From Xanthobacteraceae bacterium (GTDB taxonomy: Bacteria > Pseudomonadota > Alphaproteobacteria > Rhizobiales > Xanthobacteraceae), in assembly GCA_019635635.1 (NCBI GenBank), contig JAHBZB010000003.1:124001-188000 (forward strand): DNA of 64,000 nucleotides, written 5' to 3'. The notes below the pieces were generated by a model that worked only from the letters and a program-made list of their open reading frames with translations, was not told where the DNA came from and searched no databases. Shown here piece after piece: positions 54,461 through 63,222 of this stretch. Made by a program: the position numbers and the translations under genes. Position 1 is the first letter of the stretch. Every line of letters begins with the position of its first letter.

Positions 54461-56013
54461 GCACCAGAATTTACATTCCGGGCGATGCCGCGGCGGTTGC
54501 CTGCGGCGCCGATGAAATCGCGGAAGCCATCGCGGCGAGCGCGAAGAAACGCAGCAAGGAAATTCAAATCATCCGCAACGGTTCGCGCGGGATGCACTGG
54601 CTCGAACCGATGCTCGAAGTCGCGACTCCAAAAGGCCGGGTGGCTTACGGCCCCGTTACGCTTTTCGATGTCGAGAGCGTGCTCGATGCGATGCTCGGCG
54701 ACGGCAAGCATAAGCTCTCGCACGGCATCGCCGATGAAATTCCGTGGCTGAAAAACCAGACGCGGCTCACGTTTGCGCGTTGCGGGATCGTCGATCCGCG
54801 CTCGCTTGAGGATTACAAGGCGCACGACGGCTACAAGGGCCTAGCGAAGGCGATTGCGGCTGGCCCCGAGAAGACCGTCGAGGAAGTGACGAATTCCGGC
54901 CTACGCGGCCGCGGCGGCGCGGGCTTTCCGACCGGCATCAAGTGGAAGACGGTCGCGAGCACGAGTGCCGACCAGAAATACATCGTCTGCAATGCCGACG
55001 AAGGCGACAGCGGCACCTTCGCGGATCGCATGATCATGGAAGGCGACCCGTTCGTGCTGATCGAGGGCATGACGATTGCCGGGATCTCGGTCGGCGCCAC
55101 CAAAGGCTACGTCTATATTCGCTCCGAGTATCCGCACGCGATTGCGACTTTCACCGACGCCTGCGAAGCAGGCCGCAAGGGCGGTGTGCTCGGCAAAAAC
55201 ATTCTCGGCTCGAACTATGATTTCGACATCGAAGTCCGCACGGGTGCCGGCGCCTATGTCTGCGGCGAGGAAACCTCGCTGCTCGAAAGTTTAGAGGGCA
55301 GGCGCGGGCAGGTTCGCGCGAAGCCGCCGCTGCCCGCGATCAAAGGGCTGTTCGGCAAGCCGACGGTGATCAACAACGTGCTCTCGCTCGCGACCGTGCC
55401 GGTGGTGATGGAGAAGGGCGCGGAGTTCTACAAAGGCTTCGGCATGGGCCGCTCGCGCGGCACGATGCCGATCCAGCTTGCCGGCAACATCAAGCACGGC
55501 GGACTTTACGAAGTCGCCTTCGGCATCACGCTCGGCGAACTGGTCGACGAGATCGGCGGCGGCACAGCGAGCGGACGCCCGGTTCGCGCGGTGCAGGTCG
55601 GCGGTCCGCTCGGCGCGTATTTCCCGCGCGCGTTCTTCGATACGCCGTTCGATTATGAAGCGTTCGCTGCGCGCGACGGTTTGATCGGTCATGCCGGTAT
55701 CGTCGTGTTCGACGACACCGTCGATATGGCGAAGCAGGCGCGCTTCGCGATGGAATTCTGCTCGATCGAGTCCTGCGGCAAGTGTACGCCGTGCCGCATC
55801 GGTTCGACCCGCGGGGTTGAAACCATCGACAAGATCGTAGCCAGACAAGACCACGCAAAGAATCTCGAGGTTCTGGAAGACCTCTGCAACACCATGAAGT
55901 TTGGATCCCTCTGCGCGCTCGGAGGGTTTACCCCGTACCCGGTTATGAGCGCGCTCACCCATTTTCCGGAAGACTTCGGCGCGACGCCGAAACTTCCGCA
56001 GGCCGCCGAATAG
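54457..56013 (+). CDS. fdsB: NAD-dependent formate dehydrogenase beta subunit
   Basis: A 518-residue NuoF-like subunit that carries FMN, a [4Fe-4S] cluster and the NAD site and delivers electrons from formate to NAD. The FMN/NAD region has GLRGRGGAGFPTGIKW and NADEGDSGTFADR; the cluster ligands are C-x2-C-x2-C in ESCGKCTPCR plus a later Cys in CNTMKFGSLC. A thioredoxin-like N-terminal domain precedes it. The start overlaps fdsG by four bases; fdsA follows ten bases later. Start at ATG 54457. Confidence 0.95.
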   Translation: MSTRIYIPGDAAAVACGADEIAEAIAASAKKRSKEIQIIRNGSRGMHWLEPMLEVATPKGRVAYGPVTLFDVESVLDAMLGDGKHKLSHGIADEIPWLKNQTRLTFARCGIVDPRSLEDYKAHDGYKGLAKAIAAGPEKTVEEVTNSGLRGRGGAGFPTGIKWKTVASTSADQKYIVCNADEGDSGTFADRMIMEGDPFVLIEGMTIAGISVGATKGYVYIRSEYPHAIATFTDACEAGRKGGVLGKNILGSNYDFDIEVRTGAGAYVCGEETSLLESLEGRRGQVRAKPPLPAIKGLFGKPTVINNVLSLATVPVVMEKGAEFYKGFGMGRSRGTMPIQLAGNIKHGGLYEVAFGITLGELVDEIGGGTASGRPVRAVQVGGPLGAYFPRAFFDTPFDYEAFAARDGLIGHAGIVVFDDTVDMAKQARFAMEFCSIESCGKCTPCRIGSTRGVETIDKIVARQDHAKNLEVLEDLCNTMKFGSLCALGGFTPYPVMSALTHFPEDFGATPKLPQAAE

Positions 56014-56023
56014 GATAGACGCC

Positions 56024-58897
56024 ATGTCCCTCGTGCACGAAACCGACTACGGCACGCCCCGCTCCAAATCGGAGAAGGAAGTCACGCTCACTATCGACGG
56101 ACAGCAGATCACGGTGCCGGAAGGCACCTCGATCATGCGCGCGGCGATGGAGATGGGCACGCAGATTCCGAAGCTGTGCGCGACCGACATGGTCGACGCC
56201 TTCGGCTCGTGCCGTTTGTGCCTCGTCGAGATCGAAGGCCGTCCGGGGACGCCGGCGTCCTGCACCACGCCGGTGATGCCGGGCATGGTCGTGAAAACGC
56301 AGACCGATCGCTTGAAGAAAATCCGCAACGGCGTGATGGAGCTTTATATCTCCGATCATCCGCTCGACTGTCTTACCTGTTCGGCGAACGGCGATTGCGA
56401 ATTGCAGGACATGGCCGGCCAGGTTGGCTTGCGCGACGTGCGCTACGGCTATGAGGGCGAGAACCACGTCTTTCCGAAACAGGATGGCGTCGCCAACCTG
56501 AACTGGCTCGCGAAAGACGAGTCGAACCCGTATTTCACCTACGATCCTTCCAAGTGCATCGTCTGCTCGCGCTGCGTGCGCGCCTGCGAAGAAGTGCAGG
56601 GCACCTTCGCGCTCACCATCGCTGGCCGCGGCTTCGACAGCCGCGTGTCGCCGGGCATGCAGGAAAGCTTCCTCACCTCGGAGTGCGTTTCCTGCGGCGC
56701 CTGCGTACAGGCGTGCCCGACTGCGACGCTGAACGAGAAGAAAGTGATCGAGGTCGGCAAGCCCGAGCACTCGGTGGTGACGACCTGCGCCTATTGCGGC
56801 GTTGGCTGCTCGTTCAAGGCCGAAATGCGCGGCGAGGAAGTCGTGCGCATGGTGCCTTACAAGGACGGCGAAGCGAACCGCGGCCATTCCTGCGTGAAGG
56901 GCCGCTTCGCCTGGGGCTATGCGACCCACAAGGAGCGCATCCTGAAACCGATGATCCGCGCCAAGGTCACGGATCCGTGGAAGGAAGTGAGTTGGGAAGA
57001 AGCGATCGGCTACGCCGCTTCCGAGTTCAAGCGCATCCAGAAGGAGCATGGCAAGAACGCCGTCGGCGGCATTACCTCGTCGCGTTGCACGAACGAAGAA
57101 ACCTATCTCGTGCAGAAACTGATCCGCGCGGGCTTCGGCAACAACAATGTCGATACCTGCGCGCGCGTCTGCCATTCGCCGACTGGCTACGGCCTCGGCC
57201 AGACCTACGGCACTTCGGCGGGCACGCAGAATTTCGACTCCGTCGAGCAGAGCGACGTCATTCTGGTAATCGGCGCCAACCCGGCCGCCGCGCATCCGGT
57301 GTTCGCATCGCGCATGAAGAAGCGCATCCGCGAAGGCGCGAAGCTGATCGTGATCGACCCGCGCCGCACCGAGATGGTGAAGTCGGCGCATATCGATGCG
57401 GCTTATCACCTGCCGCTCTTGCCGGGCACGAACGTCGCGGTGGTCACTTCGCTCGCGCATGTCATCGTGACCGAGAAGCTCTACGACGAGAAGTTCATCC
57501 GCGAGCGCTGCGACTGGGACGAATTCCAGCATTGGGCCGATTTCGTCTCGCTGCCGCAGAATTCGCCGGAGACGGTCGCGAAGCTTTCGGGCGTTCCGGC
57601 CGAAACGATCCGTGGTGCCGCGCGTCTCTACGCGACCGGTGGTAACGGCGCGATCTATTACGGCCTCGGCGTCACTGAACACTCGCAGGGTTCGACGACC
57701 GTCATGGCGATTGCGAACCTCGCGATGGCGACCGGCAATATCGGCCGCGAAGGCGTCGGCGTGAATCCGCTGCGCGGACAGAACAACGTGCAGGGTTCCT
57801 GCGACATGGGTTCGTTCCCGCACGAGCTTCCGGGCTATCGCCACATCTCCGGCGACGAAGTGCGCCACCTGTTCGAAAATGACTGGGGCGTCACGCTCGA
57901 GAAGGAGCCGGGGCTCCGCATTCCGAACATGCTGGACGCAGCGGTCGAAGGCGCGTTCCGCGGCATCTACATCCAGGGCGAGGACATTCTCCAGTCGGAT
58001 CCTGACACCAAGCATGTGTCGGCCGGTTTGGAAGCGATGGAATGCGTCGTCGTGCAGGATCTCTTCCTGAACGAGACCGCGCGCTTCGCGCATGTGTTCC
58101 TGCCGGGTTCGACCTTCCTCGAGAAGAACGGCACCTTCACCAATGCAGAACGCCGCATCCAGCTGGTGCGCAAAGTGATGGCGCCGAAGAATGGCTACGA
58201 GGACTGGGAGATCACGGTGATGCTCTCCAATGCGCTCGGCTACAAGATGGAATATTCGCATCCGTCCGAGATCATGGACGAGATCGCGCGGCTCACGCCG
58301 GGTTTCGCGAACGTCTCGTTCAAGATGCTCGACGAGCGCGGCTCGGTGCAATGGCCCTGCAACGACAAGGCGCCGGAAGGCTCGCCGATCATGCACGTCA
58401 ACGGCTTCGTGCGCGGTAAGGGCAAATTCATCGTCACCGAATATGTCGCGACCGACGAAAAGACCGGCCCGCGTTTCCCGCTTCTGCTCACCACGGGCCG
58501 CATCCTGTCGCAATACAACGTCGGCGCGCAGACGCGGCGCACCGAAAACTCGATGTGGCATGCGGAAGACGTGCTTGAAATCCATCCGCACGACGCCGAG
58601 CAGCGCGGCGTGCGCGATGGCGACTGGATCCGGTTGCAGAGCCGCGCCGGCGAAACTTCGCTACGTGCTCAGATCACGGATCGCGTCGCGCCGGGCGTGG
58701 TCTATACGACGTTCCATCATCCGGACACGCAGGCGAACGTCATCACCACCGACTTCTCCGACTGGGCGACCAACTGCCCGGAATACAAGGTGACGGCGGT
58801 GCAGGTGTCGCCCTCGAACGGGCCTTCGACCTGGCAGCAGGAATACGAGGAATTCTCGAAGCAGAGCCGTCGTATCCTGCCGGAGGCGGCCGAGTGA
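56024..58897 (+). CDS. fdsA: NAD-dependent formate dehydrogenase alpha subunit
   Basis: A 957-residue catalytic subunit of the molybdopterin guanine dinucleotide type, oxidising formate to carbon dioxide. An N-terminal NuoG-like part has [2Fe-2S] and [4Fe-4S] ligands (HPLDCLTCSANGDCELQD, CIVCSRCVRACEE, CVSCGACVQACPT), then the CAYCGVGCSF cluster motif of the catalytic part. The molybdenum ligand is Cys (RVCHSPTGYG), so this is not a selenoprotein. It lies in an operon with fdsG, fdsB, fdhD and fdsD and supports growth or energy gain from formate, as in methylotrophic or autotrophic alphaproteobacteria. Confidence 0.96.
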   Translation: MSLVHETDYGTPRSKSEKEVTLTIDGQQITVPEGTSIMRAAMEMGTQIPKLCATDMVDAFGSCRLCLVEIEGRPGTPASCTTPVMPGMVVKTQTDRLKKIRNGVMELYISDHPLDCLTCSANGDCELQDMAGQVGLRDVRYGYEGENHVFPKQDGVANLNWLAKDESNPYFTYDPSKCIVCSRCVRACEEVQGTFALTIAGRGFDSRVSPGMQESFLTSECVSCGACVQACPTATLNEKKVIEVGKPEHSVVTTCAYCGVGCSFKAEMRGEEVVRMVPYKDGEANRGHSCVKGRFAWGYATHKERILKPMIRAKVTDPWKEVSWEEAIGYAASEFKRIQKEHGKNAVGGITSSRCTNEETYLVQKLIRAGFGNNNVDTCARVCHSPTGYGLGQTYGTSAGTQNFDSVEQSDVILVIGANPAAAHPVFASRMKKRIREGAKLIVIDPRRTEMVKSAHIDAAYHLPLLPGTNVAVVTSLAHVIVTEKLYDEKFIRERCDWDEFQHWADFVSLPQNSPETVAKLSGVPAETIRGAARLYATGGNGAIYYGLGVTEHSQGSTTVMAIANLAMATGNIGREGVGVNPLRGQNNVQGSCDMGSFPHELPGYRHISGDEVRHLFENDWGVTLEKEPGLRIPNMLDAAVEGAFRGIYIQGEDILQSDPDTKHVSAGLEAMECVVVQDLFLNETARFAHVFLPGSTFLEKNGTFTNAERRIQLVRKVMAPKNGYEDWEITVMLSNALGYKMEYSHPSEIMDEIARLTPGFANVSFKMLDERGSVQWPCNDKAPEGSPIMHVNGFVRGKGKFIVTEYVATDEKTGPRFPLLLTTGRILSQYNVGAQTRRTENSMWHAEDVLEIHPHDAEQRGVRDGDWIRLQSRAGETSLRAQITDRVAPGVVYTTFHHPDTQANVITTDFSDWATNCPEYKVTAVQVSPSNGPSTWQQEYEEFSKQSRRILPEAAE

Positions 58898-59745
58898 GGA
58901 TCACGCTTCCTGCCGCCTCGCAGCGGGTCGCGCGCACGGTCTGGCGCGACGGCGAACGGCTGCGTGACGCACAGGAGCGGGCGATCCCCGAAGAGGCGGC
59001 AATCGCCTTTACCTATGGCGGTTCGTCCTATGCCGTGATGATGGCGACGCCGCGCGATCTCGAGGATTTCGCAGTCGGCTTCACGTTGACGGAGGGCGTT
59101 GCCGCGTCGCCGGAAGAGATCGAAAACCTCGAGATCATTCCGGAAAGCTCGGGCATCGAATTGCGGATGCGTCTCGTGGAAGCGCAGGAGCGCGCCCAAG
59201 CCGAGCGCCGCCGTCATCTTGCGGGACCGACCGGCTGCGGCCTGTGCGGGATCGAGTCGCTTGCCGAAGCGGTACGCGAACTGCCGAAAGTTTCAAACAA
59301 GGACGTTTTCACGCCGGAAGAGATCATGCGCGCGGTTGCATCATTGCCCGCGGCGCAATCGCTCAATAACGAAACGCGCGCGGTTCACGCCGCCGCATTC
59401 TGGAAGCGCGGGCACGGCCTGGTCGCGCTTCGCGAAGACGTCGGCCGCCACAACGCGCTCGATAAACTTGCAGGTGCGCTTGCGCGCAGCGGCCAGCCGG
59501 CGGGCGAGGGCATCGTGATCGTGACGAGCCGCCTTTCGGTCGAAATGATTCAGAAAGCGGCGATGGTGGGCGCGCCGCTGATCGTTGCGGTTTCCGCGCC
59601 GACCGCGCTGGCGCTACGCGCGGCGGAGGATGCCGGCATTACCGTTGCCGCGATCGCGCGCGGCGACGGCTTTGAAGTTTTCACCCATGCCGAGCGTGTC
59701 GTTCTCGACGCCGGGGAGGCCGCCAATGTCGCATACGGGTCCTGA
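58894..59745 (+). CDS. fdhD: Formate dehydrogenase accessory sulfurtransferase FdhD
   Basis: A 283-residue sulfurtransferase that delivers sulfur from a cysteine desulfurase to the molybdenum cofactor of formate dehydrogenase, needed for its activity. The catalytic Cys pair is in PTGCGLCGIES; further family landmarks are REDVGRHNALDKLAG and TSRLSVEMIQKAAMVG. The start is the GTG overlapping the fdsA stop (GTGA). In the Fds operon this gene is often named fdsC. The last 20 bases overlap the start of fdsD. Confidence 0.94.
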   Translation: MRITLPAASQRVARTVWRDGERLRDAQERAIPEEAAIAFTYGGSSYAVMMATPRDLEDFAVGFTLTEGVAASPEEIENLEIIPESSGIELRMRLVEAQERAQAERRRHLAGPTGCGLCGIESLAEAVRELPKVSNKDVFTPEEIMRAVASLPAAQSLNNETRAVHAAAFWKRGHGLVALREDVGRHNALDKLAGALARSGQPAGEGIVIVTSRLSVEMIQKAAMVGAPLIVAVSAPTALALRAAEDAGITVAAIARGDGFEVFTHAERVVLDAGEAANVAYGS

Positions 59746-59962
59746 CAAGCTGGTCTATATGGCGAACCAGATCGGCAAGTTCTTTCAGGCGCAAGGCAGC
59801 GAGACGGCCGTCACCGGCGTCTACGAACACATCCGGAAGTTCTGGGATCCGCGCATGCGCTCGCAGATTTATGCGCATATCGACAATGGCGGCGCGGGCC
59901 TCGAGCCGCACGTGAAGACGGCAATCGAGAAGCTCAAGAGCGCCGAAACCGCCGCCAAGTAA
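59726..59962 (+). CDS. fdsD: NAD-dependent formate dehydrogenase delta subunit
   Basis: A 78-residue protein beginning MSHTGPDKLVYMANQIGKFF, with FWDPRMRSQIYAHIDNGGAG, the pattern of FdsD, the small delta subunit of soluble NAD-linked formate dehydrogenases, which may aid assembly or stability. The ATG at 59726 lies 20 bases inside fdhD and follows a GGGGAGG site, so it is translationally linked. It closes the fds operon. The gene is convergent with the histidine kinase gene at 60009. Confidence 0.93.
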   Translation: MSHTGPDKLVYMANQIGKFFQAQGSETAVTGVYEHIRKFWDPRMRSQIYAHIDNGGAGLEPHVKTAIEKLKSAETAAK

Positions 59963-60008
59963 ATCGCCTGCGGCCTGTTTCGAGCTTCGGGCGAAGGAAT
60001 AGCGGAAG

Positions 60009-61835
60009 CTAGCCGGCTTGCAGAACGTCGCGAATCTTCAACGCGAGTTGATCGACGGTGTAAGGCTTCACGATGAGTTGCGCGTCGGCGTCGACGACCC
60101 CGTTATGAACGACCGCGTTCTGTGTGTAGCCGGTCGTATAAAGTACTTTCAGATTGGGGAAGTCCTTGCGAGCGTGGTTCGCAAGCACGCGGCCGTTCAT
60201 CCCCGGCATGACGATGTCGGTGAACAGCAGGTTGACGCCCGGATGCGATTTCAACTTGGTGAGCGCGCTGTCTCCGCAGTCGGCGTGAACGACCGTGTAG
60301 CCGAGTTCGCGTAGCGCGGCGACGCTCACGCTGCGAACGCGCGCTTCGTCCTCGACTACGAGAATAACCTGATCGGGCTCGCCCTTCGGCGACGCGGGTT
60401 TCGGCGCGGGAGCCGGGGTTTCGGCAAGATGCGTGCGGGGCAGGTACAACTTCACGGTCGTACCTTGCGGCGACTCCGAATAGATTTTCACGTGACCGCC
60501 GCTCTGTTTCACGAAGCCATAGACCTGCGAAAGTCCGAGGCCGGTGCCTTTGCCGGCGGGCTTGGTCGTGAAGAACGGATCGAACGCGCGCGCCAGCACC
60601 TCTTTCGACATGCCCATGCCGGTGTCCGATACGGCGATCATGACGTACTGGCCGGCCGGCACTTCCGGGTGATCGGCGGCGTAGGCCTCGTCGAGATAGC
60701 AGTTCGCGGTTTCAATCGTGAGCTTGCCGCCCTCGGGCATCGCATCCCGCGCATTCACGCAGAGGTTGACGACCGCGTTTTCGAGTTCGCCGGGATCGGA
60801 ATGGGTGCGCCACAGGCCGCCGGCGAGCACCGTTTCCATGTGAATGTTCTCGCCCAGCGTCCGCCGCAGCAACTCGGACATGCCGGCGACGGTCTTGTTT
60901 AGATCGAGCGTAATCGGCATCAACGGCTGCTGGCGCGAGAATGAAAGCAGGCGGCTGGTCAGCACCGCTGCGCGCTGCGCGCCTTCCATCGCGGCGTCGG
61001 AATAGCGGATCACGTCCGTATCACCGCGCGCGAGGCGCTTCTGCATCAGGCTGAGCGCGCCGATGATGATCGCGAGCATGTTATTGAAGTCGTGCGCGAT
61101 GCCGCCGGCGAGTTGGCCGATGGCCTGCATTTTCTGCATCTGGCGGATCTGGCCTTCCGCGCGTTCGCGTTGGCCGATCAATTCGATGAGCGAGAGCGCG
61201 TATTTCCGCTTTGTCGTGATTACGAGAAACGCGAGCAGCACAACGAACCCGATCGCGGCGGCAATGGCCCATTGCAACCGGCGGGCATTTTCATTGGCTT
61301 CGGCCAGATTTTCTTTCAATACTCGGTCATCGAAAGCGATCATGCGTGCAAGCGCAGCGCGAACTTCGTCCATCACCAGCTTGCCACTGTCGTTGCGGAT
61401 GATCTGGAGAGCGCCCACCATGTCATGGGCGCGGACCCGTTCGATGGTCGCATTCATTTCGGCGAACTTTACGTTGGCAAGCTCGCGGATGCGCTGTAGT
61501 TCGGGCCTACGTTCGGGGAGGCGCAGAAGCTTCTCAATTTTGTTCATTTCCTCGCCAAAGTTCGCGGCCGTCTGCCGGTAAGGCGTCAGGTAGGCTTCAT
61601 CCTGCGTGATGACGAAGCCGCGCTGTCCGGTTTCGGCGTCCTGCAGGATCGAAAGCACGCGCGTATAGCCGTTTTGCAGTTCGAGCACGCGGCGAACTTC
61701 CGCGGTGTCCTCTGACTGCTGCCGAACGAGCCAGGCACAGCCGACAACCACGGCGACGAGCAGCGCGAAGCCGAGCGCCAAAATCGCCGATTGCAGCGCG
61801 CGATTTGGCGGCGATACGGAATAACTTTTGCTCAT
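60009..61835 (-). CDS. Hybrid histidine kinase with CHASE3-like sensor and C-terminal receiver
   Basis: A 608-residue membrane kinase. Two membrane helices (about residues 16-37 and 187-206) enclose a helical CHASE3-type sensor (DAETGQRGFVITQDEAYLTPY). The dimerisation/phospho-acceptor site is GGIAHDFNNMLAII with the His, the ATPase has NLCVNARDAMP (N box), SDTGMGM and GLGLSQVYGFV. A receiver domain with a phospho-acceptor Asp in FTDIVMPGMNG ends the protein. No cognate regulator gene is adjacent, so its target is not known. It is divergent from the lytic transglycosylase gene. Confidence 0.93.
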   Translation of the reverse strand: MSKSYSVSPPNRALQSAILALGFALLVAVVVGCAWLVRQQSEDTAEVRRVLELQNGYTRVLSILQDAETGQRGFVITQDEAYLTPYRQTAANFGEEMNKIEKLLRLPERRPELQRIRELANVKFAEMNATIERVRAHDMVGALQIIRNDSGKLVMDEVRAALARMIAFDDRVLKENLAEANENARRLQWAIAAAIGFVVLLAFLVITTKRKYALSLIELIGQRERAEGQIRQMQKMQAIGQLAGGIAHDFNNMLAIIIGALSLMQKRLARGDTDVIRYSDAAMEGAQRAAVLTSRLLSFSRQQPLMPITLDLNKTVAGMSELLRRTLGENIHMETVLAGGLWRTHSDPGELENAVVNLCVNARDAMPEGGKLTIETANCYLDEAYAADHPEVPAGQYVMIAVSDTGMGMSKEVLARAFDPFFTTKPAGKGTGLGLSQVYGFVKQSGGHVKIYSESPQGTTVKLYLPRTHLAETPAPAPKPASPKGEPDQVILVVEDEARVRSVSVAALRELGYTVVHADCGDSALTKLKSHPGVNLLFTDIVMPGMNGRVLANHARKDFPNLKVLYTTGYTQNAVVHNGVVDADAQLIVKPYTVDQLALKIRDVLQAG

Positions 61836-61948
61836 CGAATCCAGCCCGAATTTTCCTGCGCCGACTATAACGGAGATTCTTCAGGACGAGGCGTAGCGGG
61901 TCACCATCGGGATTTGGCGTTCCTGGCGCGGAGAGATAGAAAAATCGC

Positions 61949-63139
61949 ATGTACGGGAACCGACTCATATTTCTTTCCCTTTTTCTTTGCGTCGCGCTTC
62001 TTGCGGTGCCGGTGCGAGCGCAGGAGCGGGCGGACGGCGCATTCCGCTCCTTTCTGACGGCGCTTTGGCCGGACGCGCAGCAGCGCGGTGTATCGCGGAC
62101 GACGTTCGACGGTGCGCTTCGCGGGGTCGTGCCGGATGCCGAAGTGCTGCGGCTCACCAAGAACCAGCCGGAATACAACCGGCCGATCGGCGACTATCTG
62201 AAAAATCGTCTGACAGGCGGGCTTATTGCCGGAGGAAAGCGAAATGCGCAGCGTTGGGCCCTCACGCTTGCGGCGGTGGAAGCAAAATATGGTGTCGACC
62301 GGAACGTGGTCGTCGCGATCTGGGGACTGGAAACCGGCTACGGCTCGTTCACGGGCGGCAAGGACGTGATCCGATCGCTTGCGACGCTCGCATACGCGCG
62401 CTATCGCGACGACTTCTTTCGCAACGAGTTGCTCGCGGCGCTGGAAATCCTCGAGCAAGAGCACATCACGCGCGAAAAAATGCGCGGCTCATGGGCGGGC
62501 GCCATGGGGCAGGCGCAATTCATCCCTTCGAGCTTCCTCAAATTCGCGGTCGATTTTTCCGGCGACGGCAAGCGCGATATCTGGAGCGACGTTCCGGACG
62601 TGCTCGGCTCGATCGCGAACTACCTGAAAGAGAACGGCTGGAAGCGCGGCATGCCGTGGGGTTACGAAGTCACGATCCCCGAAAGCTTTGACTACCGCAG
62701 GAGCCGGGCCAGTTTCGCCGAATGGAGTGAACTCGGCGTACGCCGTGCCGACGGCGGCAAGTTTCCGGCAGGCGGCGATGGCATCCTGTTCTTTCCCAGC
62801 GGCGCGAGCGGTCCCGGATTTGTCGTGACCGGCAACTACGAAGCGATCAAGCGCTACAACCTCTCGGACGCCTATACGTTGACGGTTGCCGGAACGGCCG
62901 ACCGGCTGCGCGGAATGAACGGCTATCGCGGCAAGTGGCCGGGGGTGGTGCCGCTCGACCGCGAACAGCGCATCCGCATGCAGAAGCTGATGCGCGCCAA
63001 GGGCTATCCGGTCAGCAATATCGTCGGCCAGATCGACTTCGACCTGCGCGACCAGATCCGGATTTTACAGGTGAAGTTCGGGTTGCTGCCCGACGGCTAT
63101 CCCACCGCGACTTTCCTGCAAAGGCTTGAAAAGTCATGA
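61949..63139 (+). CDS. Lytic murein transglycosylase, MltB-like
   Basis: Peptidoglycan-cleaving enzyme of 396 residues with a signal peptide (MYGNRLIFLSLFLCVALLAV, cleavage region VRAQE). The catalytic Glu is in AIWGLETGYGSF, and GSWAGAMGQAQFIPSSFLKFAVDF and RDIWSDVPDVLGSIANYLKENGW are MltB landmarks. A C-terminal peptidoglycan-binding-type domain (QKLMRAKGYPVSNIVGQID, LRDQIRILQVKFGLLPDGYP) follows. It makes 1,6-anhydro-muropeptides during wall remodelling. It is not a lipoprotein, as no lipobox Cys is at the cleavage site. Confidence 0.93.
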   Translation: MYGNRLIFLSLFLCVALLAVPVRAQERADGAFRSFLTALWPDAQQRGVSRTTFDGALRGVVPDAEVLRLTKNQPEYNRPIGDYLKNRLTGGLIAGGKRNAQRWALTLAAVEAKYGVDRNVVVAIWGLETGYGSFTGGKDVIRSLATLAYARYRDDFFRNELLAALEILEQEHITREKMRGSWAGAMGQAQFIPSSFLKFAVDFSGDGKRDIWSDVPDVLGSIANYLKENGWKRGMPWGYEVTIPESFDYRRSRASFAEWSELGVRRADGGKFPAGGDGILFFPSGASGPGFVVTGNYEAIKRYNLSDAYTLTVAGTADRLRGMNGYRGKWPGVVPLDREQRIRMQKLMRAKGYPVSNIVGQIDFDLRDQIRILQVKFGLLPDGYPTATFLQRLEKS

Positions 63140-63222
63140 GTTCCGCACTCCGGAACCGCCCCTTGTAACGTTTTATAAAGCGGAAATGCGCAAAGTCGCG
63201 CCATCTCGGTTAGGGGCGCGAA

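Noticed and set aside
55955-58591. A long open frame (878 codons) antisense to fdsA
   Set aside because: It has no start context or recognisable motif; high-GC coding sequence leaves the antisense frame open. fdsA carries all expected cofactor motifs.
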